From: Chloroflexota bacterium | Lineage (GTDB): Bacteria; Chloroflexota; Dehalococcoidia; DSTF01; RBG-16-68-14 | DNA length: 37,399 bases | Assembly (NCBI GenBank): GCA_022562155.1 | Contig: JADFPV010000024.1 | Coordinates: 1-37,399 of the forward strand | Direction: 5' to 3' | Shown: piece by piece, positions 14,978 to 22,629 of the stretch | Position numbering within the stretch: position 1 is the first letter of the stretch | Layout of the letters: each line of letters starts with the position of its first letter | Program-made: the position numbers and the translations under genes | Notes under the pieces: model-generated | What the model saw: only the letters and a program-made list of their open reading frames with translations | Databases searched by the model: none | Told to the model about the DNA's origin: nothing

Positions 14978-17902
14978 ATGGGATTCCGCTTCCAGCCACC
15001 ATCTGAGGAGGGGGACGATCTAGGGCCGCCGCCCGGACCGTTCCAGTTCCGGAGCCCACCCCGCCTTCGTATCTCCGGCGGCATCCTGCGCTGGGGCGGC
15101 GTCATTATCTTCCTCATCATCCTCTACATCATTGCCAACATCGCGAAGGGCATCTACGCGGACTGGCTATGGTTCAGCGGCGTTTCGAACGTTGCCGGAG
15201 ATGACTTCAGCTCGGTCTACAGTCTGCGCATCACCACTCGTATCTGGCTGTTCTTCGCCGGGGCCGGCATCTTCCTCACATTCTTCGGCGCAAACCTCAT
15301 CTTCGCGGTACGCGTCATTTCAGGTGGCGGTGGTTCGGCGTTTCAGTTCGGCGACATGGACGCAGGGGCGGCCCGCCGCGTCTTCCTGATCGCTGGCATT
15401 GCCATCACGCTCTTCCTCGCGGTCATCTTCGGTTCGCAGGCGGCCGGGCAGTGGGACACGATCCTGCTCTACTTCAACAGCCAGCCGTTTGGAGTCGAGG
15501 ATGAAGCGTTCAACCGGGACATCGGCTTCTACGTCTTCGAGTTACCGGCGCTGACGTTCGTTCAGGGCTGGGCGATGGGCCTTGTCGTCCTGACCACTAT
15601 CGTCGTCGGCGGACTGTACGCCGTCCGCCTGCTCGCGGGGGGCATCTCGGCCGACACGCCCAGGCTGGCACGGCCCCACATCTCGCTCTTGCTGATCATC
15701 GTGATTGGGCTCTTCATTTGGCGCTACTGGCTGAGCCGCTTCGCGCTGGTCTACTCGGACCGCGGCGCCGTATTCGGCGCGACGTTTACCGACATCAATG
15801 CCCAGCTGCCAGTGATCTACATTCTGATGGGATTCGCCGCCCTGACCGCGGTCGCGATCGCCGTCAGCGCGTTCCGCCGCGGCATCGTGTATGTCCCCAT
15901 TGGCGCAATCGTGCTCTGGGTCGTCGTGGCCATCGCCGGCGGCCTCATCTACCCGTCGACTGTGCAGCGCTTCCAGGTAGAGCCGAACGAATTGGTGAAG
16001 GAGCGCGAGTTCATCCAACGCAACATCGACGCCACGCGCTTCGCCTACGGGCTCGACCAGATCGAAGTGCTGCCCGAGGAGCTAACGCCTGCCAACAACT
16101 TCGTCACCGCTGCGGAAATCGCGGCCAACCCGGGCACGATCCAAAACATCCGCCTCTGGGACCACCGCCCCCTGCTGCAGACGATCGATCAGCGGGAAAC
16201 GATCCGGCCGTTCTACGATTTCCTGGACGTGGACGTTGACAGATACGTGATCGACGGCGAGCTGCGGCAAGTGATGCTGGCGCCGCGCGAGTTGAACCCG
16301 AGCAGCTTGCCTGAAGACGCCCAGAAGTGGGTGAACACCCGGTTGCAGTTCACGCATGGGTTCGGCCTGGTCATGGTGCCGGTGAACGAAGTGGTGGAGG
16401 AAGGACTGCCGGTGTACTTCATCAGCGGCCTGCCGCCTTCGGGCGTCATCGAAATCGATCGGTTCGACGCTTTCGCGCGCGGCCCGGCGAGCGAAGTTCA
16501 GCCGCGCGTCTACTTCGGCGAGATGCCCGACCACTACGTCATCGTCAATACGGAAGAGGACGAGTTCGACTTTCAGGGAGCTGGTGAGCAGGTGCGCAAC
16601 CGCTACGACGGTGGCGGCGGGGTCAAGATCGACTCGTTCCTGCGCAAGCTGGTGTACGCTTGGGAGTTCGCCGACACGAACATCCTCATCAGCAACGCGC
16701 TCATCGACGAGAGTAAGCTCCTGTATCGACGCAACATCACCGACCGCGTCTCGGAAATCGCGCCGTTCCTGCAGCTCGACAGCGACCCGTACCTTGTTAT
16801 TGCCGAAGGCGAATTGATCTGGATGCAGGATGCGTACACACATACGGACCGCTACCCGTACTCGACGCGCAGCTTTGGGCTCAACTACATCCGTAACAGC
16901 GTCAAGGTGGCGATTAACGCGTATAACGGCGCAACCACGTTTTACCTGATAGACGAAGAGGATCCGATCGCCCGGGTCTATGACGATATCTACCCGGACC
17001 TCTTCACCCCCTTCGATGAAATGCCTGAATCGCTTCGAATCCACATGCGCTATCCGATAGACCTCTTCCAGATCCAGGCTTTGATGTATACGAAGTACCA
17101 CATCACGGACCCGGACGTGCTCTTCAACCGCGAGGACCTCTGGGCCTTCCCGACCGAGAAGTTCATTGGCGACGAGCAGGTGATGGAGCCGTACTACGTT
17201 GTCATGAACCTCCCCGGCCAGACTGACGTTGACGAGGAGTTCGCGCTCATCCTGCCCTTCACGCCGGAAGGCAAGACGATCTCGATCGCCTGGCTCGCGG
17301 CCCGATCCGACGGTGAGAATTACGGCAAGCTGCTGTCGTTCCGCTTCCCAACCGAGACCAACATGTTCGGGCCCATCCAGGTTGAATCACGGATCGATAC
17401 AAACACCGCGATCTCGGAGCAATTCACGTTCTGGGACCAGTCCGGTTCGCAGGTGATCCGCGGGAACCTGCTCATGATCCCGATCGGCGAGGGCAACCTC
17501 TTCGTCGAACCGATTTACCTGCGCGCCAGCGGCGCCAACACCATCCCGGAGCTGAAGCGCGTCATCGTCGCGAACGGCACCAACATCGCAATGGAGCCAA
17601 CGCTGGCAGAGGCGCTGGAGGTGGTTCTCGGACGCGCTCAGCCGACTGAACCTGTTGATGGCGGGCCCGATACGCAGCCCACTGACCAACCGACGCCAAT
17701 CGACGGTGCGACGCCGGAGCCTACCGCCACGCCACAGCCAACCGTCGCGCTGCCCGACGATGTTGATGCCCTCATCAGCGAGGCAAACGATGCGTTCGTC
17801 CGGGCGCAGGCATTGCTCCAGCAGGGCGACTTCGCCGGCTACGGCGAAGAGATCGATCGCCTGGAGGACATCCTCCAGGCCCTAGCCGACCTAACCCAGT
17901 AG
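14978..17902 (+). CDS. UPF0182 family membrane protein
   Basis: This 974-residue protein follows the UPF0182 plan. It has a cytoplasmic N-terminus, about seven transmembrane segments in residues 38-325 (for example VIIFLIILYIIANIAKGIYA, VFLIAGIAITLFLAVIFG and VIYILMGFAALTAVAIAV), and a very large outer domain of about 560 residues. A Pro/Thr/Gln-rich linker follows (about 885-925), then a helical, coiled-coil-like tail ending near DRLEDILQALADL. The typical family segments QRFQVEPNEL and TRFAYGLD are present. Its function is unknown. It starts at ATG 14978; the ribosome binding site is weak (AGGA at 14962-14966). It stands alone after a strong terminator. Confidence 0.9.
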   Translation: MGFRFQPPSEEGDDLGPPPGPFQFRSPPRLRISGGILRWGGVIIFLIILYIIANIAKGIYADWLWFSGVSNVAGDDFSSVYSLRITTRIWLFFAGAGIFLTFFGANLIFAVRVISGGGGSAFQFGDMDAGAARRVFLIAGIAITLFLAVIFGSQAAGQWDTILLYFNSQPFGVEDEAFNRDIGFYVFELPALTFVQGWAMGLVVLTTIVVGGLYAVRLLAGGISADTPRLARPHISLLLIIVIGLFIWRYWLSRFALVYSDRGAVFGATFTDINAQLPVIYILMGFAALTAVAIAVSAFRRGIVYVPIGAIVLWVVVAIAGGLIYPSTVQRFQVEPNELVKEREFIQRNIDATRFAYGLDQIEVLPEELTPANNFVTAAEIAANPGTIQNIRLWDHRPLLQTIDQRETIRPFYDFLDVDVDRYVIDGELRQVMLAPRELNPSSLPEDAQKWVNTRLQFTHGFGLVMVPVNEVVEEGLPVYFISGLPPSGVIEIDRFDAFARGPASEVQPRVYFGEMPDHYVIVNTEEDEFDFQGAGEQVRNRYDGGGGVKIDSFLRKLVYAWEFADTNILISNALIDESKLLYRRNITDRVSEIAPFLQLDSDPYLVIAEGELIWMQDAYTHTDRYPYSTRSFGLNYIRNSVKVAINAYNGATTFYLIDEEDPIARVYDDIYPDLFTPFDEMPESLRIHMRYPIDLFQIQALMYTKYHITDPDVLFNREDLWAFPTEKFIGDEQVMEPYYVVMNLPGQTDVDEEFALILPFTPEGKTISIAWLAARSDGENYGKLLSFRFPTETNMFGPIQVESRIDTNTAISEQFTFWDQSGSQVIRGNLLMIPIGEGNLFVEPIYLRASGANTIPELKRVIVANGTNIAMEPTLAEALEVVLGRAQPTEPVDGGPDTQPTDQPTPIDGATPEPTATPQPTVALPDDVDALISEANDAFVRAQALLQQGDFAGYGEEIDRLEDILQALADLTQ

Positions 17903-17920
17903 TAGTCCGTACGGTTGGCG

Positions 17921-18430
17921 CTAGCGACTAGGCGCACCCTGCGCGAGCGACTCGCGTATGTTGCGTGCCTGCCAGAGATGCTCCAGGTCGTGTTCGTTCT
18001 GGTCGCGCACGAGCTGCGCAATCGTCAGCGGTCCCAAGTAAGGATGGCGGCCTTTCCGGTCCCACTCGCCTAAAGCCGGGCCCCAGAGCACGTTCACCGA
18101 ACGGTGCCTGAGGTAGGTGAACTCGTCGAGCGTCTCGAAGAGGTCGGTCTCCTGGTAGTCACGGTCCATAACGAGCGCGTCGCCGTCGAACGCCTTCAGC
18201 TTCGGTTCGTCCCGCTCGACGATCAGCTCCAGCGTTTCTAGGAAGTGCTCTTCGCAGTCACGCATGTGGGCGGCGATCTCCTTGAGCGACATCGCATCGT
18301 CTGACGGCCGCCAGCGCAGTTCATCTTCGTCGAGCCCCCAGAGTTGCGACTCCAGTTCGTGGGCTGATTCGCGCAGCGCCTTGAGCAGCCAGCGGGACTC
18401 GTCTGGGGCTTCTATCTCGTGAGGAAACAT
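17921..18430 (-). CDS. DinB-family (DUF664-like) protein
   Basis: This is a 169-residue four-helix protein. The pattern LLKALRESAHELESQLWGLDEDELRWRP followed by MSLKEIAAHMRDCEEHFLETLE is typical of the DinB superfamily, and the C-terminal RDQNEHDLEHLWQAR supplies the further His residues. The three-His metal site would be made from H54 with His near 144 and 148. Members include thiol-dependent S-transferases and many proteins of unknown function. A -10-like TACAAT lies 14 nt before the ATG on the minus strand. It is divergent from the glycosylase gene and convergent with the UPF0182 gene (18 nt apart). Confidence 0.82.
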   Translation of the reverse strand: MFPHEIEAPDESRWLLKALRESAHELESQLWGLDEDELRWRPSDDAMSLKEIAAHMRDCEEHFLETLELIVERDEPKLKAFDGDALVMDRDYQETDLFETLDEFTYLRHRSVNVLWGPALGEWDRKGRHPYLGPLTIAQLVRDQNEHDLEHLWQARNIRESLAQGAPSR

Positions 18431-18489
18431 AGCCGATCAGCGCTATTGTAGCAGACCGCACCGCCGCTCTCGCTATCATGCGACGAGCT
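18431..18489. promoter_or_regulatory. Compact divergent promoter region
   Basis: In 59 bp there are outward-facing -10-like boxes: TACAAT on the minus strand (18450-18445) for the DinB gene and TATCAT on the plus strand (18474-18479) for the glycosylase gene, 10 nt before its ATG at 18490. No good -35 boxes were seen. Confidence 0.35.
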
Positions 18490-19095
18490 ATGGCCACGAA
18501 GAACAACCCCGATTTCGAGACGCTCTGCGCGCAAGTGCGGAAGTGCTACGCCTGCTCCTCGATGAACCACGTTCACGTCCTGGGGGACGTCAACGGCCCG
18601 TTGGATGCGGACGTGCTCTTCGTGGCCGAGGCGCCTGGTCGGCTCGGCGCGGCACGTACCGGTATCCCGATGACGTCCGACGTCACCGGCCGGCGCTTCC
18701 ACGCATTCCTAGCCGACGCCCGGGTCGTTCGCGAACGCGTGTTCATCACGAACGCCATCCTCTGCAATCCGCTGTCGGAATCGGGCAACAACCGCCGCCC
18801 GCGCGCGAGCGAAGTCGCCGCCTGCCGTGACTTCCTCGCGGCGCAGGTCGCGCTCGTGCACGCTCCCGTCGTCGTCGCGATGGGCAGCGTCGCGCTTGAG
18901 TCGTTAGGCCGCATCGAACCACACGGAGCCGAACTGGCGAGCCACGTTGGCCGCGCCATCGATTGGGCCGGGCGAACGCTCGTACCGCTCTACCATCCCA
19001 GCATCCAGTCGACGCTCAGCCGCCCGCACGAGCTGCAGCGCCGCGACTGGCGCCGCCTTGGCAAACACGTGCGTTCGGTTCTTAGGCAAGCCTAG
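18490..19095 (+). CDS. Iron-sulfur uracil-DNA glycosylase family (family 4/5-like)
   Basis: This 201-residue protein is of the UDG superfamily. The motif 1 region is VLFVAEAPGRLGAARTGIPM, with the family GEAPG varied to AEAPG. The motif 2-like segment near the C-terminus is LYHPS (H169). Four cysteines, C19 and C22 (CYAC), C92 (LCNP) and C112 (AACRDFL), match the [4Fe-4S] pattern of thermophile-type UDGs. It probably removes uracil or other deaminated bases. I prefer ATG 18490, 10 nt after a -10 box; ATG 18478 is possible but overlaps that box. It complements the Ada and Nth repair genes nearby but is not in an operon with them. Confidence 0.85.
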   Translation: MATKNNPDFETLCAQVRKCYACSSMNHVHVLGDVNGPLDADVLFVAEAPGRLGAARTGIPMTSDVTGRRFHAFLADARVVRERVFITNAILCNPLSESGNNRRPRASEVAACRDFLAAQVALVHAPVVVAMGSVALESLGRIEPHGAELASHVGRAIDWAGRTLVPLYHPSIQSTLSRPHELQRRDWRRLGKHVRSVLRQA

Positions 19096-19114
19096 GCAGT
19101 AGCCTAGGCCAACG

Positions 19115-19154
19115 TGTCGGCCCATGGGCCGACAGGTGTCCGCCTCCGGCGGAC
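19115..19154. repeat. Two adjacent short palindromes
   Basis: TGTCGGCCCATGGGCCGACA (19115-19134) is a perfect 20-bp palindrome, and GTCCGCC-TCC-GGCGGAC (19138-19154) follows. They sit between the glycosylase gene and the next promoter and belong to the family of small palindromes seen elsewhere in the window. Confidence 0.6.
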
Positions 19155-19160
19155 GCGCGT

Positions 19161-19189
19161 TTGCCCAGGTCCCTACCACCCCATACGAT
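19161..19189 (+). promoter_or_regulatory. Promoter of the multi-pass membrane protein
   Basis: TTGCCC (19161-19166) and TACGAT (19184-19189) are 17 nt apart. ATG 19199 follows after 9 nt, consistent with a leaderless transcript. Confidence 0.4.
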
Positions 19190-19198
19190 GGAGTCCGC

Positions 19199-20029
19199 AT
19201 GAACCTGGATGCCTTACCGCACGCTATCCTGCTGATCCTGGCCGAATTCAGCGTCGGCAGCCTGATTGTGGTGCTCATCGCCGATGCGCGTGGCATGGTG
19301 CCTTCTAGCTATGTGAAGCTGTCGGCGGGCGTGATCGCCAGCGCCGCGGTGCTGATGCTGCTCTCGGCATTCAACACCAGCGGCGCTGACCTTGGGGGCT
19401 ATCGACTCGAGGACGGCCTCTTCGGCCCGATCCGGGGAGTCGCCGCAGCCTTTTTGGCCATCTCGGTTGTCTACACACTCCTGGCGTTCGCCGAGCAGCG
19501 CGAGCTGTCCTTGCGAGTGGGCACGGTTGGGGCCATCGTCGGCGTGGTAGGCGTGGGCATGCTTGCCTACCAAGTGAGCCCACCTACGTGGTCGTTTGCC
19601 GGCGTGTTGCTCAGCCTGCTCGTTGGCATGCTCGCCCTGGGGTTCGTCAGCCAGGCGATGATCCTGGGGCACTGGTACCTTGTCTCGACCAAGCTGCCTG
19701 GTCAGCCGCTTGTCGAGCTGACGTTCATGCTCACGATTGTTATGGTAGTGCAGGCGGTGCTCCTCATCGTGAACGCCGCCGTCCCCGTGCGGGAGGTGCC
19801 GGAGAGTACAGCACTGTTCGCTGGCAGCCTCGGCTCGAACCCGGCCTTCTGGCTGCGGGTCGGCGTCGGCCTGCTCTTCCCGCTCGCGCTGTCGTTCATG
19901 GCCTGGCGATCGAGCGCGGAGCACTCGATGATGTCGGCGACCGGGCTGCTCTACATTGCGGTGGGTGCCGTCTTCGTCGGCGAAGTGCTTGCTCGCGGAC
20001 TGCTCTTCGTGACCGGCGCGCCCGTATAA
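19199..20029 (+). CDS. Multi-pass membrane protein of unknown function
   Basis: This 276-residue protein has about eight hydrophobic segments spread along its length (for example ILLILAEFSVGSLIVVLIADA, LTFMLTIVMVVQAVLLIVNAA and LLYIAVGAVFVGEVLARGLLF). The only distinctive motif is LGHWYLVSTKLPGQPLVEL (about residues 160-178), where a conserved-looking His-Trp-Tyr sits at a membrane boundary. A haem- or quinone-related role is conceivable from such a His but not supported further. I chose ATG 19199 over the upstream frame because the promoter lies inside that extension. The HD-domain gene follows 21 nt downstream, probably in one operon. Confidence 0.75.
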   Translation: MNLDALPHAILLILAEFSVGSLIVVLIADARGMVPSSYVKLSAGVIASAAVLMLLSAFNTSGADLGGYRLEDGLFGPIRGVAAAFLAISVVYTLLAFAEQRELSLRVGTVGAIVGVVGVGMLAYQVSPPTWSFAGVLLSLLVGMLALGFVSQAMILGHWYLVSTKLPGQPLVELTFMLTIVMVVQAVLLIVNAAVPVREVPESTALFAGSLGSNPAFWLRVGVGLLFPLALSFMAWRSSAEHSMMSATGLLYIAVGAVFVGEVLARGLLFVTGAPV

Positions 20030-20050
20030 GGCCAAAGGAAGGGAGCTGTC

Positions 20051-20605
20051 ATGGACAGAGACGCAGCCTGGGACCTCCTCTGCGAGTATACGAAAGGCGA
20101 TGGCCTCCGCAAGCACGGCCTCGCTGTCGAGGCGGTCATGCGCCACTTCGCCCGCAAGCATGACGAGGACGAAGACGCCTGGGGCATTGTAGGCCTGATT
20201 CACGATTTCGATTACGAGGTCCACGGCGAGCGGCATCCGATGGACGGCGAACCGATCCTGCGCGAGCGTGGTCTAAGCGAGCACGCGATCGTCGCGATTC
20301 AGGGCCACGGCAACCACACTGGCGTTGCGCGGGAGTCGCTCATGGCGAAGGTTCTCTACTCGGTCGATGAGCTCGCTGGGTTCGTTACGGCCGTCGCCCT
20401 CGTCCGGCCAAGCAAAAGCGTCCATGATCTGGAGCCGCGCTCCGTGCGCAAGAAGATGAAGGACAAGGGCTTCGCTCGCTCCGTCAGCCGCGAAGATATC
20501 AGGCAGGGCGCCGAAGAATTGGGCGTCGACCTCAACGACCACATTGCCGACGTAATCGACGCGATGCGCGGCGTGGCCGGCGAAGTAGGCCTCGCTGGCG
20601 AATAG
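20051..20605 (+). CDS. HD-domain metal-dependent phosphohydrolase-like protein
   Basis: This 184-residue protein has the HD signature: H22 in LRKHGLAVEAVMRH, the H51-D52 doublet in GLIHDFDYE, and later His residues in IQGHGNHTG, with D107 in YSVDELAGF as the final ligand candidate. Stand-alone HD proteins of this size hydrolyse phosphate esters such as nucleotides; the substrate is unknown. GGAAGGGAG precedes the ATG. It is likely co-transcribed with the membrane protein upstream and ends at a bidirectional terminator. Confidence 0.85.
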   Translation: MDRDAAWDLLCEYTKGDGLRKHGLAVEAVMRHFARKHDEDEDAWGIVGLIHDFDYEVHGERHPMDGEPILRERGLSEHAIVAIQGHGNHTGVARESLMAKVLYSVDELAGFVTAVALVRPSKSVHDLEPRSVRKKMKDKGFARSVSREDIRQGAEELGVDLNDHIADVIDAMRGVAGEVGLAGE

Positions 20606-20625
20606 ACAACAGCATGAATAGAAAG

Positions 20626-20651
20626 AGGAGCGCCCCAAGAGGGGCGCTCCT
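20626..20651. terminator. Bidirectional terminator
   Basis: AGGAGCGCCCC (20626-20636), AAGA, GGGGCGCTCCT (20641-20651) is followed by TTG on the plus strand and TCTTTCTATTC on the minus strand. It separates the convergent HD-domain and secreted-protein genes, and its stem is the same as those at 22570 and 24530. Confidence 0.85.
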
Positions 20652-20677
20652 TTGCCTACTAGCCGTTTACCTGCCTC

Positions 20678-22513
20678 TTACGGAAGCGGTGGGCATCCGC
20701 CAGGGTTGTACTGGAGGATCACGCCGAGGATGTCGTTCGACAGATCGATAACACCATCGGGCGAACCACGGTTCCAGGTTCCACCGAGAGCGTTGGTCAT
20801 GGTCGGCGGGCGGTCGAAGTTGTCGAACGTCGTGGGATCGGGGATCCCACCGAGAACGTCAGGGTCCCCTGAGACGTAGCCACCAGGCTCGTAGTGCTGG
20901 ATGACGCCGAGGATGTCGTTCGACAGGTCAATGACACCATCGCGCGGCACACTCACGTCGTAGTAGTCGTTACCGTTGTACGGGTCACGGCGGCCACATG
21001 CGTCGTTGTCCTGCAGCTCGCGGGAGCGTGGCACGCCGTCGTTGTCGGCGTCACGCGCCCTACCTTGTGCCTGCTTCGCAAAGGCCAGCTCTGCGACCAC
21101 TGGGGAACCAGACGGGCTGCCAGCGCAGTCGGCGCTCTGAAAGAGGTAGACGGAAACCGTGCCAGGCAGCTGATGGGCGCTGGCGTTAAAGTCGAACCAC
21201 ACATCTCCCGTGCCGGTCGTTCCGTCCGGGTCCAGGATGCAGCCCGCGACCTGGATGTTGTTCAAGCTCTTGTTGAACGTACCGGTCAGCACAGTGTGGG
21301 TGATGTCCACGTCGCCGTAGACCCAGTTACTGAATCCGCTCGCGTACGCTGCCACCCGCGGTCCGGGCGGCGGGCCGCCGGAGAAGCCGTCGCCGAACGC
21401 TCCTGGGTACGCCTGACTGTTGACTTCAATGGCCGGGTTATCGGCATAGCAGTAGACCCGCATCGTCAGGTCGTTCGTGTCCGTGTCGTGCTGCAGGTCG
21501 GCACGGCAGTAGATGTAAATGCCAGGCAGTACGGAGCCCGCGCAGTCCTGGGCGTCCGAGCAGTCAGCGCGGGCTAGCCGCGTCGTGATGTCGTAGGATC
21601 CGGACAGGTCGACCGTGTTCGGGTCGGGGAAGGAGTCCGTCGGGTTCTGCGGGTCGTCGCCGCACTTCTCGTTACTGTTCTTGTCCAGTTCGTCCAGGTC
21701 GTCGCAGGCGTCACCGTCGAAGTTGAGATCGGTCGCGCCCGGGTTCGAGCTTGGACGCCACGGCGCCTTTTCGCCGGTCAGCGTCAAGCTCTTGTCGTAC
21801 ACAAGCCAGGAGTTTAGCGCCAGGTCGCTTAAGTTCGTCGGTCCCTTAGGCGTGCCGGCCTTGCAGGACGCGTTGTTCTGGTTGTAAAAAATGTCAACAA
21901 CACCCTCAGACGGGTTGGCCGTCAGCGGGTCGAACAGGACTACGGTCCACATCATATTCGGGCCCAGCGTCGTCGGGCCGCCCACGTCCTGGAAGCAGGA
22001 CGTGACGACCGTGCAGGGCGTGCCTCCGCACACCGCAGGCACGCCATCGTGGTAGTAGTAGCCATAGCCCTTGGAGGGGGCCATGACCGTGTACGGCGGC
22101 GGCGGCGGCGACCCGGGGATTAGGTCCGCGCCCGGCTCGTTCGGGTTGCAGGCGTTGGCTAGGTCACACCAGCCTGGGGGCGTCTGATCCGTCTCGCCCA
22201 GGCCGGGTATGTCGATGTTGCACTGGAGCGATGTCTTGATCTCATCCGGCGTCGTGTCTGTCTCCGTGCCGTTGACCTGGTGGTCGGTCTTGCCGATGCA
22301 ATAGAAGAGACCGGCGGTCTTGGTGCCATCGTGCACCAAGATGTCGTTTACGCCGCCCAGAGAGCCATTGTTGAGGATCTTGGTCGGCGTTGTCGTATCG
22401 GCCGATGCCGGCGGCGAGTCACTGTTCATGCCGATTGCGACGACGACCAGGGCGAGCGCGAAGACCGCTGCCAGGCCGATGCTCAACCGGACCGACGGAT
22501 TCCTAAGACGCAT
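20678..22513 (-). CDS. Secreted protein with Ca-binding and dockerin-like repeats, copy 1
   Basis: This 611-residue exported protein has a signal sequence at about 8-35 (LSIGLAAVFALALVVVAIG) ending near ASAD. The body contains conserved Cys residues (FYCIGKTDH, LQCNI, PPGWCDLANAC), a PPPPPY motif, and a thrombospondin-3-like Ca repeat NFDGDACDDLDELDKNSNEKCGDDPQNP. The C-terminus has another Ca repeat (DADNDGVPRSREL) and two dockerin-like repeats, DGVIDLSNDILGVI, near 525 and 586, 62 residues apart. This copy alone ends GGCPPLP. ATG 22513 follows AGGAGG; a TTG at 22534 would place that ribosome site inside the gene. It is the last of three tandem paralogues. Function unknown; probably extracellular. 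Confidence 0.85.
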   Translation of the reverse strand: MRLRNPSVRLSIGLAAVFALALVVVAIGMNSDSPPASADTTTPTKILNNGSLGGVNDILVHDGTKTAGLFYCIGKTDHQVNGTETDTTPDEIKTSLQCNIDIPGLGETDQTPPGWCDLANACNPNEPGADLIPGSPPPPPYTVMAPSKGYGYYYHDGVPAVCGGTPCTVVTSCFQDVGGPTTLGPNMMWTVVLFDPLTANPSEGVVDIFYNQNNASCKAGTPKGPTNLSDLALNSWLVYDKSLTLTGEKAPWRPSSNPGATDLNFDGDACDDLDELDKNSNEKCGDDPQNPTDSFPDPNTVDLSGSYDITTRLARADCSDAQDCAGSVLPGIYIYCRADLQHDTDTNDLTMRVYCYADNPAIEVNSQAYPGAFGDGFSGGPPPGPRVAAYASGFSNWVYGDVDITHTVLTGTFNKSLNNIQVAGCILDPDGTTGTGDVWFDFNASAHQLPGTVSVYLFQSADCAGSPSGSPVVAELAFAKQAQGRARDADNDGVPRSRELQDNDACGRRDPYNGNDYYDVSVPRDGVIDLSNDILGVIQHYEPGGYVSGDPDVLGGIPDPTTFDNFDRPPTMTNALGGTWNRGSPDGVIDLSNDILGVILQYNPGGCPPLP

Positions 22514-22569
22514 GCGCTTCCTCCTGACACGCAAGCTACGCGTGCTCCCGCCTCGTCAGCATAGACAAG

Positions 22570-22597
22570 AAGGAGCGCCCCTTGCGGGGCGCTCCTT
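22570..22597 (-). terminator. Terminator after secreted paralogue 2
   Basis: AAGGAGCGCCCC (22570-22581), TTGC, GGGGCGCTCCTT (22586-22597), a perfect 12-bp stem. The hairpin and the bases to its right are the same as at 24530, showing that the terminator was duplicated with the gene. Confidence 0.8.
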
Positions 22598-22629
22598 GGC
22601 ATAACTAGCTACTCACTTCCTTCTTACGG

